Positions 1 to 9,465 are shown, counted from the stretch's first letter. The stretch: DNA of 64,000 nt from Clostridium saccharobutylicum DSM 13864 (GCF_000473995.1 NC_022571.1:787501-851500); one strand, 5' to 3'. Numbers and translations: made by a program. Notes: generated by a model not told the origin, from the letters alone.

Positions 1-46
1 AAAATAAGCTGGCAAATGGATATGCTATTTTTTGAACGTGCCTAGA
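1..46. repeat. Family A intergenic repeat, one arm at window edge
   Basis: Read on the minus strand this stretch matches the left arm of the family A elements seen later (AGGCACGTTCAAAAAAT followed by CATATCCATTTGCCAGC; compare 6213 and 26399). It is probably the right arm of an element whose other arm lies before the window. Confidence 0.6.
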
Positions 47-136
47 CATAATTTTAAAGATATTAAGAAAATTTAATGAAGTGTAAATTGTGGAAAGTAT
101 AAGATCAAATTTATATTAACTAGAAGGGGTGATTTT

Positions 137-937
137 ATGTTTAGAGCATTAACAATTGCTGGATCAGACACATGCGGTGGAGCTGGAATTCAGGCCGATT
201 TAAAGTCTTTCTCAGCTAATGGAGTTTATGGAATGAGTGTTATAACAGCAGTAACGGCTCAAAATACTATGGGAGTTTTCGGTATTCAAGATATAAATCC
301 AGAAATGATTGAAGCTCAAGTAGATGTTATCTTTAATGACATAAGAGTAGATGCTATTAAGATAGGTATGGTTTCAAAGATTGAATCTATAAAGTCTATA
401 TCAAAATCTTTAAAAAAGGTAGGAAAGCTTCCAATGATAGTATTAGATCCAGTCATGATATCTAAAAGTGGATTTAACTTATTATCTAAGGATGCAAAAG
501 AAACATTAATTCATGAATTATTTCCGTTAGCAACATTAATAACTCCTAATTTACCAGAAGCAGAAGAAATTTTAGGAATAGAAATAAAAACTTTAGATGA
601 TATGAAACAATCAGCTTTAAAGCTTAAGGAACTTGGACCAAAAGCTGTTTTAGTTAAAGGTGGACATTTAGAGGGAGAAGCGACTGATTTATTATTTGAT
701 GGAAAAGAATTCATAATTTTGCCACAAAAAAGAATTAATACTACTCATACTCATGGAACAGGATGTACTTTATCATCTGCAATAGCTGCTAATTTAGCTA
801 AAGGAATGACAATAGAAGCAGCTGTAAGACAAGGAAAAAAGTATGTAACAACTGCTATAGAACATGGCTTTGAATTAGGAAAAGGAGTAGGTCCTACTAA
901 TCATTTTTATGAGCTTTATAAGAAAGCTGGAATTTAG
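137..937 (+). CDS. thiD: Hydroxymethylpyrimidine/phosphomethylpyrimidine kinase ThiD
   Basis: ThiD phosphorylates HMP and HMP-phosphate to HMP-diphosphate, the pyrimidine half of thiamin, in the cytosol. The 266-aa protein has the usual length of the family. It opens with AGSDTCGGAGIQADLK (about residues 8-23), the ribokinase-like substrate loop, and carries the anion-hole motif THTHGTGCTLS near residues 201-211. The ATG is preceded by GAAGGGGTG at good spacing. It is the first gene of a thiD-thiC-thiM-thiE run on one strand, which fits pyrimidine synthesis followed by coupling to salvaged thiazole. A pyridoxal-kinase activity is possible for ThiD relatives, but the neighbours argue for thiamin. 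Confidence 0.95.
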   Translation: MFRALTIAGSDTCGGAGIQADLKSFSANGVYGMSVITAVTAQNTMGVFGIQDINPEMIEAQVDVIFNDIRVDAIKIGMVSKIESIKSISKSLKKVGKLPMIVLDPVMISKSGFNLLSKDAKETLIHELFPLATLITPNLPEAEEILGIEIKTLDDMKQSALKLKELGPKAVLVKGGHLEGEATDLLFDGKEFIILPQKRINTTHTHGTGCTLSSAIAANLAKGMTIEAAVRQGKKYVTTAIEHGFELGKGVGPTNHFYELYKKAGI

Positions 938-1047
938 ACACAATCAAGAGATATTAATAAGAATGATTAATTATATAAAAACATAAAGAATTTATTTAAT
1001 AACATTACAAATTAAATTATTAGTAAAAATTGAGAGGAGAATAAACA

Positions 1048-2358
1048 ATGAATTATAAAACTCAAATGGAAGCAGCTAAAAAAGGTATAGTAACTAAAGA
1101 AATGAAGGTAGTAGCTAAGAAGGAAAATATATCAGAAGAAAAATTAATGAAACTTGTAGCGGAAGGTAAAGTAGCTATTCCAGCTAATGTTAATCATAAA
1201 TCTCTTAGCCCAGAAGGAATTGGTGATGGACTTAAAACAAAGATAAACGTAAATTTAGGTATTTCAGGTGATTCAGTTGATTATTGCAGAGAAATGGAAA
1301 AAGTAAAAATGGCAATTGATTTTGGTGCTGAAGCTATAATGGATTTAAGCAACTATGGAAAAACTCAAGAATTTAGAGAAAAACTTATTGAATATTCACC
1401 TGCTATGATAGGTACAGTTCCTATGTATGATGCAATTGGATACTTAGAAAAAGAACTTTTAGATATAAAAGCAGAAGATTTTTTAGACGTAGTTAGAGCT
1501 CATGCTAAAGCTGGAGTTGATTTTGTTACTATTCATGCTGGAATAAATAAGAGAACAATCTCAGTTTTTAAAGAAGATAAAAGAAAGTTAAATATTGTAT
1601 CTAGAGGTGGATCATTATTATTTGCTTGGATGGAGATGACAGGTAACGAAAATCCATTTTATGAACATTATGATGAGTTACTTGAAATTCTTAGAGAATA
1701 TGATGTGACAATAAGTCTGGGAGATGCAATGAGACCTGGATGTATTGATGATTCAACTGATGCTGGTCAAATTACTGAACTTATAGAATTGGGTCTATTA
1801 ACAAAAAGAGCTTGGGAAAAAGATGTACAAGTTATGATTGAAGGTCCAGGACATATGGCTATGAATGAAATTGCTGCTAACATGCAAATTGAAAAAAGAT
1901 TATGTCATGGTGCACCATTCTATGTTTTAGGACCTCTTGTTACTGATATTGCACCAGGATATGATCATATTACATCGGCTATTGGTGGAGCTATTGCTGC
2001 AACACATGGAGCTAACTTCTTATGTTATGTGACACCAGCTGAACATTTAAGACTTCCAGATTTATCAGATGTTAAAGAAGGAATTATTGCATCAAAAATT
2101 GCGGCTCATGCAGCAGATATAGCTAATGGTATTCCAGGAGCAAGAGATAGGGATAACGCTATGGCAGATGCTCGCCAAAAACTTGATTGGGAAGAGATGT
2201 TTAAGATTGCTATCGATGGTAAGAAAGCTAAAGAATATTTTGAAAGTATACCACCAGAAGAAAAACATAGTTGCTCTATGTGCGGAAAGATGTGCGCTGT
2301 AAGAACTACAAATAAAATCTTAAATGGTGAAAAAGTAGAACTTTTTGATAAAAAATAA
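1048..2358 (+). CDS. thiC: Phosphomethylpyrimidine synthase ThiC (short form)
   Basis: ThiC is a radical-SAM-type enzyme converting aminoimidazole ribotide to HMP-phosphate. At 436 aa it belongs to the short class that lacks the long N-terminal extension of the E. coli enzyme. Recognisable blocks are the GDAMRPGC segment, [11 protein letters not shown] and the [20 protein letters not shown] segment. The C-terminal iron-sulfur motif at residues 409-416 reads CSMCGKMC, that is CX2CX3C, one residue tighter than the CX2CX4C I know from the E. coli and B. subtilis proteins. A GAGAGGAG ribosome site precedes the ATG. It lies 110 bp after thiD and is probably co-transcribed. Confidence 0.96.
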   Translation: MNYKTQMEAAKKGIVTKEMKVVAKKENISEEKLMKLVAEGKVAIPANVNHKSLSPEGIGDGLKTKINVNLGISGDSVDYCREMEKVKMAIDFGAEAIMDLSNYGKTQEFREKLIEYSPAMIGTVPMYDAIGYLEKELLDIKAEDFLDVVRAHAKAGVDFVTIHAGINKRTISVFKEDKRKLNIVSRGGSLLFAWMEMTGNENPFYEHYDELLEILREYDVTISLGDAMRPGCIDDSTDAGQITELIELGLLTKRAWEKDVQVMIEGPGHMAMNEIAANMQIEKRLCHGAPFYVLGPLVTDIAPGYDHITSAIGGAIAATHGANFLCYVTPAEHLRLPDLSDVKEGIIASKIAAHAADIANGIPGARDRDNAMADARQKLDWEEMFKIAIDGKKAKEYFESIPPEEKHSCSMCGKMCAVRTTNKILNGEKVELFDKK

Positions 2359-2391
2359 ACTTAGATATATGAAAGAAAATATACATTAAGT
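2355..2391. other. Short dyad after thiC
   Basis: AAACTTA with TATAT pairs with ATATA and TAAGTTT around a small loop just past the thiC stop. There is no strong T-tract, so it may be only a weak pause or RNA-processing hairpin. Confidence 0.3.
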
Positions 2392-2420
2392 TTATAGAAA
2401 CATTTTGAAGGGAGGGAATT

Positions 2421-2453
2421 TAGTAAGAAATTTGATAATAGATATTCTTACTA
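2421..2453 (+). promoter_or_regulatory. Hairpin between the thiM ribosome site and start codon
   Basis: The only good ribosome site before thiM (GGAGGG, 2411-2416) is about 45 nt from the ATG at 2461, far too distant for normal initiation. Between them lies a perfect stem: bases 2421-2431 pair with 2443-2453 around an 11-nt loop. Folding it out would bring the ribosome site close to the ATG. An in-frame TAG at 2452-2454 excludes an earlier start. That this controls translation is my inference. Confidence 0.5.
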
Positions 2454-2460
2454 GAGTTTT

Positions 2461-3285
2461 ATGGACAATAAACTAGTTTTTGAGGTAGAAAGATTATTAA
2501 ATGAGGTTAAAAATAAGAAACCTCTTGTACATAACATAACTAATTATGTTACGGTTAATGATTGTGCAAATATCTTGCTTGCATTAGGTGCATCGCCAAT
2601 TATGGCTGACGATGTTAAAGAAGCAGCAGATATAACTAAAATTTCATCTGCTCTTGTAATAAATATTGGTACTTTAAACGAAAGAACAATTGAATCAATG
2701 ATTTTAGCGGGAAGAAAAGCCAATGAATTAAACATTCCAGTTGTTTTTGATCCAGTAGGTGCAGGTGCATCAGAATTTAGAAACGCTACTACTAAAAAAA
2801 TACTTGAAGAAATAAAGATAAGCGTTTTACGTGGAAATATGTCGGAAGTTAAGTTTATAAGTGGACTAAAATCAACAACTAAAGGAGTTGATGCTTCTGA
2901 AAATGACGTAAAAACATGTAATGATCAAGGTATAAAAGTAGCAAGAAATCTTGCTAATAAACTTAATTGTACTGTAGCTATCACAGGGGTAACGGATATA
3001 GTATCTGATGGAGAAAGAGTAGCTATACTTAAAAATGGGACTAAAATGCTATCAAATGTTACTGGAACAGGTTGTATGACAAGTGCATTAGTTGGAGGAT
3101 TTTGTGGTGCAGGTTCAGATTATTTTATAGCAGCTATTTCAGGGATTATATCTATGGGAATTGCAGGTGAAATTGCTTTTGAAAAAGCAGGCAAAATTGG
3201 AACAGGTAGTTTTCATATAGCAATTATAGATGCAATAAGTAACTTAGACTCTGAAACAATTAGAAATATGATTAAAATTAAATAA
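2461..3285 (+). CDS. thiM: Hydroxyethylthiazole kinase ThiM
   Basis: ThiM phosphorylates salvaged hydroxyethylthiazole with ATP, giving the thiazole half of thiamin. The 274-aa protein shows the family N-terminus (PLVHNITNYVTVNDCANILL), the VFDPVGAGAS segment and the catalytic NVTGTGCMTSA loop near residues 199-209. The start is the first ATG after an in-frame stop at 2452-2454. It follows thiC and precedes thiE. No thiG, thiH or thiS is present here, so within this operon the thiazole moiety comes from salvage. It is ribokinase-fold like ThiD but clearly the thiazole enzyme. Confidence 0.95.
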   Translation: MDNKLVFEVERLLNEVKNKKPLVHNITNYVTVNDCANILLALGASPIMADDVKEAADITKISSALVINIGTLNERTIESMILAGRKANELNIPVVFDPVGAGASEFRNATTKKILEEIKISVLRGNMSEVKFISGLKSTTKGVDASENDVKTCNDQGIKVARNLANKLNCTVAITGVTDIVSDGERVAILKNGTKMLSNVTGTGCMTSALVGGFCGAGSDYFIAAISGIISMGIAGEIAFEKAGKIGTGSFHIAIIDAISNLDSETIRNMIKIK

Positions 3286-3293
3286 TTATAAAT

Positions 3294-3332
3294 TTAGGCG
3301 TATATCTAATAATATAAATTGGGTATACGCAT
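3294..3332. other. Hairpin between thiM and thiE
   Basis: GGCGTATATC and the near-complement GGTATACGC bracket an AT-rich loop in the 98-bp thiM-thiE gap. There is no T-tract directly after it, so it is more likely an RNA-processing or stability hairpin than a terminator. Confidence 0.35.
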
Positions 3333-3383
3333 TAATATATTTAGAACAAAAAATTAAATTTAATATTAGTGAGGTAAAAATTA

Positions 3384-4013
3384 ATGAAACCTAAAATGAA
3401 TTATAGCATTTATCTTGTAACAGATAGAGATTTAATGAGTACAGAAACTTTAGAGGAAGCTGTTGAACAAGCTATAATTGGAGGATGTACGTTAGTTCAA
3501 CTAAGGGAAAAAGAGTGTTCATCCTTTGATTTTTATAATACAGCAATAAAAGTAAAACAAATAACAGACAAGTATAAAGTTCCATTAATAATAAATGACA
3601 GAGTAGATATTGCATTAGCGGTTGATGCTACAGGAGTACATGTTGGTCAAAGTGATCTACCAGTAACAATTGTAAGAAAAATTATAGGTGAAGATAAGAT
3701 TATTGGAGTATCAACAGGTACATTGGAGCAAGCTATTAAAGGTCAAAAAGATGGAGCGGATTATTTAGGTGTTGGTGCAATGTATGCAACAGGAACTAAA
3801 AAAGATGCAAATCCAACTTCTATGGAAGAACTAAAAAAAATAAGAGAAAGTGTATCGTTACCTATAGTTGTAATAGGTGGGATTAATAAAGAGAGAGTTA
3901 AAGATTTTGAAGGTTTAGGAATTGATGGACTTGCAATAGTTTCAGCTATTATAGCTCAAAAAGATATTATTAAAGCTACAACAGAATTAAAAACAATTTT
4001 TACAAAAAGTTAA
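3384..4013 (+). CDS. thiE: Thiamin-phosphate synthase ThiE
   Basis: ThiE joins HMP-diphosphate and thiazole-phosphate to thiamin phosphate. The 209-aa TIM-barrel protein has the family signatures LVQLREKE (about residues 37-44), [25 protein letters not shown] (diphosphate-binding loop) and the C-terminal VVIGGINKE phosphate loop. The ATG is preceded by GTGAGG. It is the last gene of the thiamin run and is followed by a strong intrinsic terminator at 4086. TenI is a relative without synthase activity, but the intact substrate motifs here favour ThiE. Confidence 0.95.
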   Translation: MKPKMNYSIYLVTDRDLMSTETLEEAVEQAIIGGCTLVQLREKECSSFDFYNTAIKVKQITDKYKVPLIINDRVDIALAVDATGVHVGQSDLPVTIVRKIIGEDKIIGVSTGTLEQAIKGQKDGADYLGVGAMYATGTKKDANPTSMEELKKIRESVSLPIVVIGGINKERVKDFEGLGIDGLAIVSAIIAQKDIIKATTELKTIFTKS

Positions 4014-4085
4014 TTTATTAAGGCACATTCAATCTGATAAAAAATTTATTTTTGGATGTGATTTAATAATAGTTTTGTTTTGTAT

Positions 4086-4130
4086 GAACTGTAGATAAAT
4101 TTTAATTAATTTATCTACAGTTCTTTTTAT
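4086..4130 (+). terminator. Intrinsic terminator after thiE
   Basis: A 16-bp perfect stem (4086-4101 with 4108-4123, arms beginning GAACTGTAGATAAATT) has a 6-nt loop and is followed by TTTTTAT. It closes the thiamin operon. A family-A-like fragment (AAGGCACATTCAA) lies just before it at 4020. Confidence 0.85.
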
Positions 4131-4263
4131 TAGTTAAAAAACATGGTAAATATGGAACTAAAATACCATTTGAATTATAATAGTTATATGAAAATTTTAA
4201 CTAGACTTTATTGATTATATATGTATTTAAAGAACATTTGATAAGTGAAATTAGGAGAGTGAT

Positions 4264-6153
4264 ATGATGTATATAAAACCACTGCAAAGCTTTAGGAAAG
4301 TAATCTATTTAGAACTTGTATTTATAATTATAGCAACTGTATTTATATTGGGATATTTATGGATTAGCGGCGAATATAATACATTTAATCAAGACTCGGA
4401 AAAGAGAAAACAAGAGTTTATTAGTAATCAGCAAATTCTCCTTAAAAATGAAGTGAATAGTCAAATTGATTATATTCAATATATGAGAGTACAGACGGAA
4501 GAGAGATTAAAAGAGAATATAAAAAACAGAACTTATGAAGCTTATGATATTGCAATGAATATTTATAATCAAAATAAAGATAAGAAAAGTAAGCAAGAAG
4601 TTCAAAAGTTAATTAAAGATACTTTAAGGGATATAAGATTTAACAATGGTAGAGGATATTATTTTATAGATACTCTAGATGGAAATGTAATATTGTATCC
4701 TACTATGCCTGAAACCGAAGGTACGAATATTTTAGAAATTAAAGATCAACAAGGAAACTATGCTTTAAAAGATGAGATAAATTTAGTGAAGAGTCAAAAT
4801 GAAGGAATAATAACTGGATATTGGACAAACCCTAATTATAAAGATAATGAAGGGCATAAAAAGATTACATTTGTGAAAAAATTTGAACCATATAATTGGT
4901 ATATGGGAACAGGAGAATATGTAGATGATGTAGAGAATGATATAAAGAAAGAAATTATACACCGAATTGGGGCTGTTAGGTTTGGAGAAAAAAATGATAA
5001 TTATATATTTATTGATAATTTTGATGGAGTTGAAATATGCAATAGTGTATACCCTGGTTATGTTGGTAAGAATATTTGGGATATGGAAGATCTCTATGGA
5101 ACAAAGATAATACAACAACAAACTTCTATAGCTAAAAATAATGAAGAGGGAGGTTTTCTAACGCATTATTGGAAAACTCCAGATTTAAATAATGTCTTTC
5201 AAAAAATGACATTTGTAAGAGCAGTACCAGAATGGAATTGGGTGATTGGATCAGGAGTTCAATTTGATGAACTTCAAAATACTGTGAATGATAATGAAGC
5301 TAAAATAAAGGAGAAAGTGATACAGAAAATAAAAAATATTATTATACTATTAATAGCGGTGTTAATAGTAGCTTTTATTTTAACTAGATATTTAATGAAA
5401 AAAACTCAAAAGAGCTTTGATATATTTTTTGATTTTCTAAATAATGCTTCAAGAAAACATGTGAAAATAGATGTAGAAAAAATGGAATATAATGAGTTTA
5501 AGGAATTAGCTATTGCAGCTAATACGATGGTTGATGAGAGAAATAGAATAGAGCAAGCTATAAGAATAATGAATGATGAGTTAAAAGAACGTGTTCAGCA
5601 GAGAACAAAAGAAATAGAAGAACTCAATGCAAATTTAGATAAAAAAGTTGATGAAAGAACTTTGGAATTAAGTAATTTGTTAAATATAGATGGTCTTACA
5701 CAAATTTATAATCATAAATATATGATTGAAAAATTAAAAATTGAAATTAAAAAAGCAAAAGAGTCCGATGAAAAATTATGTGTTATTATGTTTGATATAG
5801 ATCATTTTAAATCTACAAATGATAATTATGGTCATCAGTGTGGTGATGATGTTCTTGTTGCAGTTGCAGGAACTATAAACGAGCATATGAGAGAAAATGA
5901 TGCAGTTGGACGTTATGGAGGAGAAGAGTTTATTGCAATTCTGTCTAAAACAAATATTGAAATAGGATACAAGATTGTAGAGAAAATAAGGCAGAGAATA
6001 ATGAGTCTACAATTTAAACAAAAAGGATTATCTATAACTATTAGTGGTGGAATTATTGAGCATTCGTATGAAGATGCAATTGAGATTATAAGAAAGGCAG
6101 ATGAAAAGTTGTATCAAGCAAAGAAAAAAGGTAGAAATAGAATTGAAAGATAA
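4264..6153 (+). CDS. Membrane diguanylate cyclase with double Cache sensor
   Basis: Predicted to make c-di-GMP from two GTP in response to an extracellular signal. The 629-aa protein has a first membrane helix at about residues 14-34 and an extracytoplasmic region with two similar Cache-type modules (GRGYYFIDTLDG...NWYMGTGEYVD, then DNYIFIDNFDG...WNWVIGSGVQFD). A second helix follows near 357-377, then a coiled coil rich in E/R/K (about 430-475) and a C-terminal GGDEF domain. The active site is RYGGEEF (GGEEF at 552-556). The inhibitory I-site RxxD (REND) sits five residues before it, so product feedback is likely. GGAGAGTGAT precedes the start. It is monocistronic. Confidence 0.92.
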   Translation: MMYIKPLQSFRKVIYLELVFIIIATVFILGYLWISGEYNTFNQDSEKRKQEFISNQQILLKNEVNSQIDYIQYMRVQTEERLKENIKNRTYEAYDIAMNIYNQNKDKKSKQEVQKLIKDTLRDIRFNNGRGYYFIDTLDGNVILYPTMPETEGTNILEIKDQQGNYALKDEINLVKSQNEGIITGYWTNPNYKDNEGHKKITFVKKFEPYNWYMGTGEYVDDVENDIKKEIIHRIGAVRFGEKNDNYIFIDNFDGVEICNSVYPGYVGKNIWDMEDLYGTKIIQQQTSIAKNNEEGGFLTHYWKTPDLNNVFQKMTFVRAVPEWNWVIGSGVQFDELQNTVNDNEAKIKEKVIQKIKNIIILLIAVLIVAFILTRYLMKKTQKSFDIFFDFLNNASRKHVKIDVEKMEYNEFKELAIAANTMVDERNRIEQAIRIMNDELKERVQQRTKEIEELNANLDKKVDERTLELSNLLNIDGLTQIYNHKYMIEKLKIEIKKAKESDEKLCVIMFDIDHFKSTNDNYGHQCGDDVLVAVAGTINEHMRENDAVGRYGGEEFIAILSKTNIEIGYKIVEKIRQRIMSLQFKQKGLSITISGGIIEHSYEDAIEIIRKADEKLYQAKKKGRNRIER

Positions 6154-6212
6154 TAACTTTTATGTTTAAGTATTAAAAAGACTGGTATATACTTTTAGTA
6201 AGATTATTAATT

Positions 6213-6373
6213 AAGGCACAATCAAATAAATAACAAGTCCGTTTGCCAGCCTATTTTCCATCATCCTTGTTCGGTAAATTGACCTAATAGTCCGCAATGA
6301 GGACAATTTTTCTCATTGCCTGATGAAAAATATCCATGGCACTTTGGACTTAATATTTATTTTCATATGCCTA
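6213..6373. repeat. Family A intergenic inverted repeat, full copy
   Basis: Imperfect arms of about 52 nt (AAGGCACAATCAAATAAA..., complement ending TTTTCATATGCCT) enclose about 60 nt with the block GACCTAATAGTCCGCAATGAG. The same inner block recurs in the copies at 22371, 50261 and 59595. The element fills most of the 338-bp gap between the cyclase and recQ, and may act as a bidirectional terminator for the cyclase gene. Confidence 0.75.
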
Positions 6374-6491
6374 AAAAGCAATATAATTTATCTACAATAA
6401 AAATCATATTGGTGATTAAATTGTGGATAAGTATATTTTTTAAGCACAAAAATGTTAATAATTTACTAAAGTGTAGGAAAGGTAGCGAAAC

Positions 6492-8273
6492 GTGGAGATT
6501 AAGGATAAGATATTTTATGCTTTAAAAAAATATTATGGATTTGATACTTTAAGAAGAGGGCAGTTTGAAATTATAGATAGTATTCTTAATGGTAGAGATA
6601 CTTTTTGCCTTATGCCAACTGGTGCAGGAAAATCTATATGTTATCAAATTCCTGCAATAATAATGAAGGGGATAACTATTGTAATATCTCCGTTGATTTC
6701 GCTTATGAAAGATCAAGTTGATAATTTAATTGAAGTTGGAATCAAAGCATCGTATATAAATAGTACACAAAGTATAAATACTATAAGAAACATATTGATA
6801 GAAGCATCTATGGGTGAATACAAAATCATATACATTGCACCTGAACGGTTAGAATCAAAAATATTTTTAGATATGGTCAATGAACTTGAAATTTCTCAAA
6901 TAGCAATAGATGAAGCTCATTGTGTTTCTCAGTGGGGGCATGATTTTAGAAATAGTTACTTAGGAATTTCTAAGTTTTGTAACATGCTTAAGAAAAAACC
7001 GATAATTTCAGCTTTTACAGCTACAGCCACTGAGGAAGTTAGATTAGACTGCATAAAACTTTTAGGACTGAAAGATCCATACATATATAAAGGGGATATT
7101 AATAGAGAAAACTTAAAACTTATTATCTTGAAAGAAATAGATAAAGTTGAAGAATTAAAAAGTATATTGAGGGATAACGAAGGAGAAGCAGGTATAATTT
7201 ACTGTGCTTCAAGAAAAGAAGTTGATAGTTTACATTATTATTTAAAAGATTTAGGATTTAGTGTTGGAAAATATCATGGTGGACTTAATGATGATGAAAA
7301 AGAAAACTATCAAGAGGACTTTTTATATGAGAAAATAGATATAATAGTTGCAACGAATGCTTTTGGTATGGGGATAGACAAATCTAATGTAAGGTTCATT
7401 GTACATTTTACACTTCCTCAAAATATAGAATCTTATTATCAGGAAATAGGTAGAGGGGGAAGAGATGGGGAGAATTGTAATTGTTATTTATTCTACTCAG
7501 AAAGTGATATAAGTAGAGTTGAATATATAATAAATAAAAGTTCTTCATTAAATAGAAGAGAAGTACATCTTAAAAAATTACAATGTATGATTGACTATTG
7601 TAATTTAAAGGAATGCTATAGAAAATATATATTAAATTATTTCGGAAATAATCAAAAAATAAATTATTGCAATAATTGCAGTAATTGCTTAAATGATGAT
7701 GAATTAAAAGATTTCACAAAAGAAAGTCAAATGATTTTAGCTACAGTTTTTAGAACAAGAGAAAGATATGGTGTATCAGTTCTTATAGATATTTTAAAAG
7801 GGTTTAATGGTCCTAAAATAATACAAAATAAATTAGATAAAGTTACAACCTATGGAATAATGAAAGAGTATGGAACGTCATTCATAAGAGCTTTAATTAA
7901 AAGTTTATTAGATGAAGGTTATGTTAGCTTAAAAGAAGGAACATATTCAATGTTAAAGTTAAACTCAAATTCAATGAAAATATTAAAGGGAGAAAAAAAT
8001 GTAGTATTTAAGATATTAGATAATGAAGAACCTATTTTAAATAAAGAATTATTTGAAGCTTTAAGGATATGGAGAAAAAATAAAGCGCTTAGAGAAAGAA
8101 TTAAACCATATATAATTTTTTCTGATACAAGTTTAATTTCAATTTCAAACACTAGACCTAAAACCGTGAATGAATTACTAGAAGTCAGAGGCGTTGGAAG
8201 TAAGAAGATTGAAGCCTATGGAAAAGAGATATTAAATATAGTTAACGGATTTAAGGCACATTCAAAAAAATAA
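6492..8273 (+). CDS. recQ: RecQ-family ATP-dependent DNA helicase
   Basis: RecQ is a 3'-5' superfamily-2 helicase acting in recombination and repair. The 593-aa protein has motif I MPTGAGKS (about 41-48), DEAHCVSQWGHDFR (DEAH near 140), motif III AFTATAT, and motif VI GRGGRDG. Next come a Cys cluster (CNNCSNC) for zinc, the winged-helix RQC region and a C-terminal HRDC-like domain ending GVGSKKIEAYGKEIL. The start is GTG at 6492 with AGGAAAGG upstream. The last residues KAHSKK and the stop are encoded by a family A repeat arm (from 8253), so the natural C-terminus has been altered or extended by the repeat. It is monocistronic. Confidence 0.93.
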   Translation: MEIKDKIFYALKKYYGFDTLRRGQFEIIDSILNGRDTFCLMPTGAGKSICYQIPAIIMKGITIVISPLISLMKDQVDNLIEVGIKASYINSTQSINTIRNILIEASMGEYKIIYIAPERLESKIFLDMVNELEISQIAIDEAHCVSQWGHDFRNSYLGISKFCNMLKKKPIISAFTATATEEVRLDCIKLLGLKDPYIYKGDINRENLKLIILKEIDKVEELKSILRDNEGEAGIIYCASRKEVDSLHYYLKDLGFSVGKYHGGLNDDEKENYQEDFLYEKIDIIVATNAFGMGIDKSNVRFIVHFTLPQNIESYYQEIGRGGRDGENCNCYLFYSESDISRVEYIINKSSSLNRREVHLKKLQCMIDYCNLKECYRKYILNYFGNNQKINYCNNCSNCLNDDELKDFTKESQMILATVFRTRERYGVSVLIDILKGFNGPKIIQNKLDKVTTYGIMKEYGTSFIRALIKSLLDEGYVSLKEGTYSMLKLNSNSMKILKGEKNVVFKILDNEEPILNKELFEALRIWRKNKALRERIKPYIIFSDTSLISISNTRPKTVNELLEVRGVGSKKIEAYGKEILNIVNGFKAHSKK

Positions 8274-8275
8274 CA
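8253..8275. repeat. Family A repeat arm overlapping the recQ 3' end
   Basis: AAGGCACATTCAAAAAAATAAC matches the left arm of family A exactly in pattern, but here it is translated as the RecQ tail and supplies the TAA. No matching right arm is visible nearby. Confidence 0.6.
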
Positions 8276-8288
8276 ATTAGATATCTAT

Positions 8289-8393
8289 AGGAGGTTGTGA
8301 TTAAATAAAATTTTACATTTAAATGAACAAATATGATCAGATGTTCTTAGTAATTATTTGTGCATATAATAATGTACTTTATCACATCCTCCT
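8289..8393. other. Recq-PHP intergenic dyad and family B tail
   Basis: AGGAGGTTGTGAT (8289-8301) is matched by ATCACATCCTCCT (8381-8393), 12 of 13 bases complementary, around 79 AT-rich bases. After it, TTTCGGTAAGTGAGCACATAAGTCTAA (from about 8435, in two parts) resembles the outer end of family B elements at 13610 and 28848. It sits between convergent recQ and the PHP gene and could terminate both. Confidence 0.45.
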
Positions 8394-8484
8394 GATAAAC
8401 AAACTATCCTTTAGATTAAACTTTGAAATATATCCTTTCGGTAAGTGAGCACATAAGTCTAATTTATAAGCCATCTATATTTAT

Positions 8485-9177
8485 TTATACAAATTGAAGA
8501 TTACCTTTTATTAGAAAAGCATTAATTTCTTCTTCATTGAGATATACATCTCCGATAAGTCCATGAGTTCTATAGAGCTCATTATAGTTATGAAAATCTG
8601 AGCCTGCAGTATAAAGAAGATTATTATCGTCAGCAAATTTTAAAAAATATTCAGTATCGTTTTCGGTATTACTAAAATATCTAGCTTCTAATCCATCAAA
8701 ATCCATTTTTATTATATTTATAAAGTCTTGAGTTGATAGAAGAACTGGATGTGCTAAAACGACAGTGGCTCCAAAAAACCTAAGTATTTTAATACCTTCA
8801 TGTACGAATAATCTATTACTCCTATAGTCATCATTTAAATACGTACCAAGAATTCTTTTTATTTCTGAAATTTTGTGGGTTTTAATATATTTCAATATTT
8901 CAATAAGAAGTTCATTTTTATATGAATTATCTTTAAAATATCCTAGAATATGAACTTTAGTGCTGTTATATCTGGTAGAGAGTTCAACACCGGGAATTAC
9001 TTTAATTCCAATTTCATTACCGTATAAAATAGCTTCATCAATGCCTAATGTAGTGTTGTGGTCTGTTAAAGCAATAATATCAACATTTCGTTTTTTTGCG
9101 AGTAAAACAATCTCTTTAGAAGTACAATTTCCATCAGAAGCAATCGAGTGAATATGAAAATCTCCTTTTTTAAACAT
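8485..9177 (-). CDS. PHP-domain metal-dependent phosphoesterase
   Basis: A 230-aa PHP-domain protein related to the RNase AM/TrpH (YciV) group, which removes 5' nucleotides or phosphates from RNA and 3',5'-bisphosphonucleotides. The metal ligands are visible: FHIHSIASDG near the start, ALTDHNT, GVELS, VVLAHPV and the C-terminal GSDFHN. It is shorter than the roughly 280-aa typical enzyme, lacking part of the inserted helical region. AGAGGTTA precedes the ATG on the minus strand. It stands alone, convergent with recQ. The substrate is not determinable from sequence. Confidence 0.82.
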   Translation of the reverse strand: MFKKGDFHIHSIASDGNCTSKEIVLLAKKRNVDIIALTDHNTTLGIDEAILYGNEIGIKVIPGVELSTRYNSTKVHILGYFKDNSYKNELLIEILKYIKTHKISEIKRILGTYLNDDYRSNRLFVHEGIKILRFFGATVVLAHPVLLSTQDFINIIKMDFDGLEARYFSNTENDTEYFLKFADDNNLLYTAGSDFHNYNELYRTHGLIGDVYLNEEEINAFLIKGNLQFV

Positions 9178-9427
9178 AATAAAATAACCTCTATATTAAT
9201 TCTGTTACAAAGACTTTTTATAAAATATATAACCAATAAAATTTTAGAAGATAGTTAGAGTGATTATAATAAAATATTATATTATATTTTATGAGTTAAA
9301 AAATTATTTATAACTGTATTAGTTTTTATATTGCATAAAGCAAGAGAGGATGCATTATCAGGATTAGTTCCTTGAAGGTGTAGTATCTATAATTTTTGCA
9401 GGAATAATAATTATAATAAGTAAAAAC
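9178..9427. other. AT-rich gap with no confirmed gene
   Basis: The region holds the PHP 5' leader. A short reading frame at about 9371-9445 would encode a hydrophobic tail (EGVVSIIFAGIIIIISKNK) resembling the end of an EamA-type transporter. There is no start or upstream domain, so at most it is a gene remnant. Confidence 0.3.
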
Positions 9428-9465
9428 AAAGCCACAAACTTTTAAGTTTGTGGCTTTATTTTACT
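9428..9465. terminator. Bidirectional terminator after the amino-acid ABC operon
   Basis: AAAGCCACAAACTT (9428-9441) pairs perfectly with AAGTTTGTGGCTTT (9444-9457). T-rich stretches flank both sides (TATTTTA on plus, TTTTTA on minus). It lies just past the ATPase stop codon. Confidence 0.85.

Noticed and set aside
1..136. TPP riboswitch upstream of thiD
   Set aside because: No CTGAGA or ACCTGAT-type core could be found in the 136 bases available.
4783..5121. 112-codon frame on the minus strand inside the diguanylate cyclase gene
   Set aside because: Shadow of the strongly supported GGDEF gene: Ile/Tyr-rich, with no motif.
6316..6525. Small reading frame of about 69 codons before recQ
   Set aside because: It lies within the right half of a family A repeat, lacks a ribosome site and overlaps the recQ start.
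9371..9445. Remnant of an EamA-type transporter
   Set aside because: Only about 24 hydrophobic codons without a start; AT-rich DNA often encodes such strings by chance.
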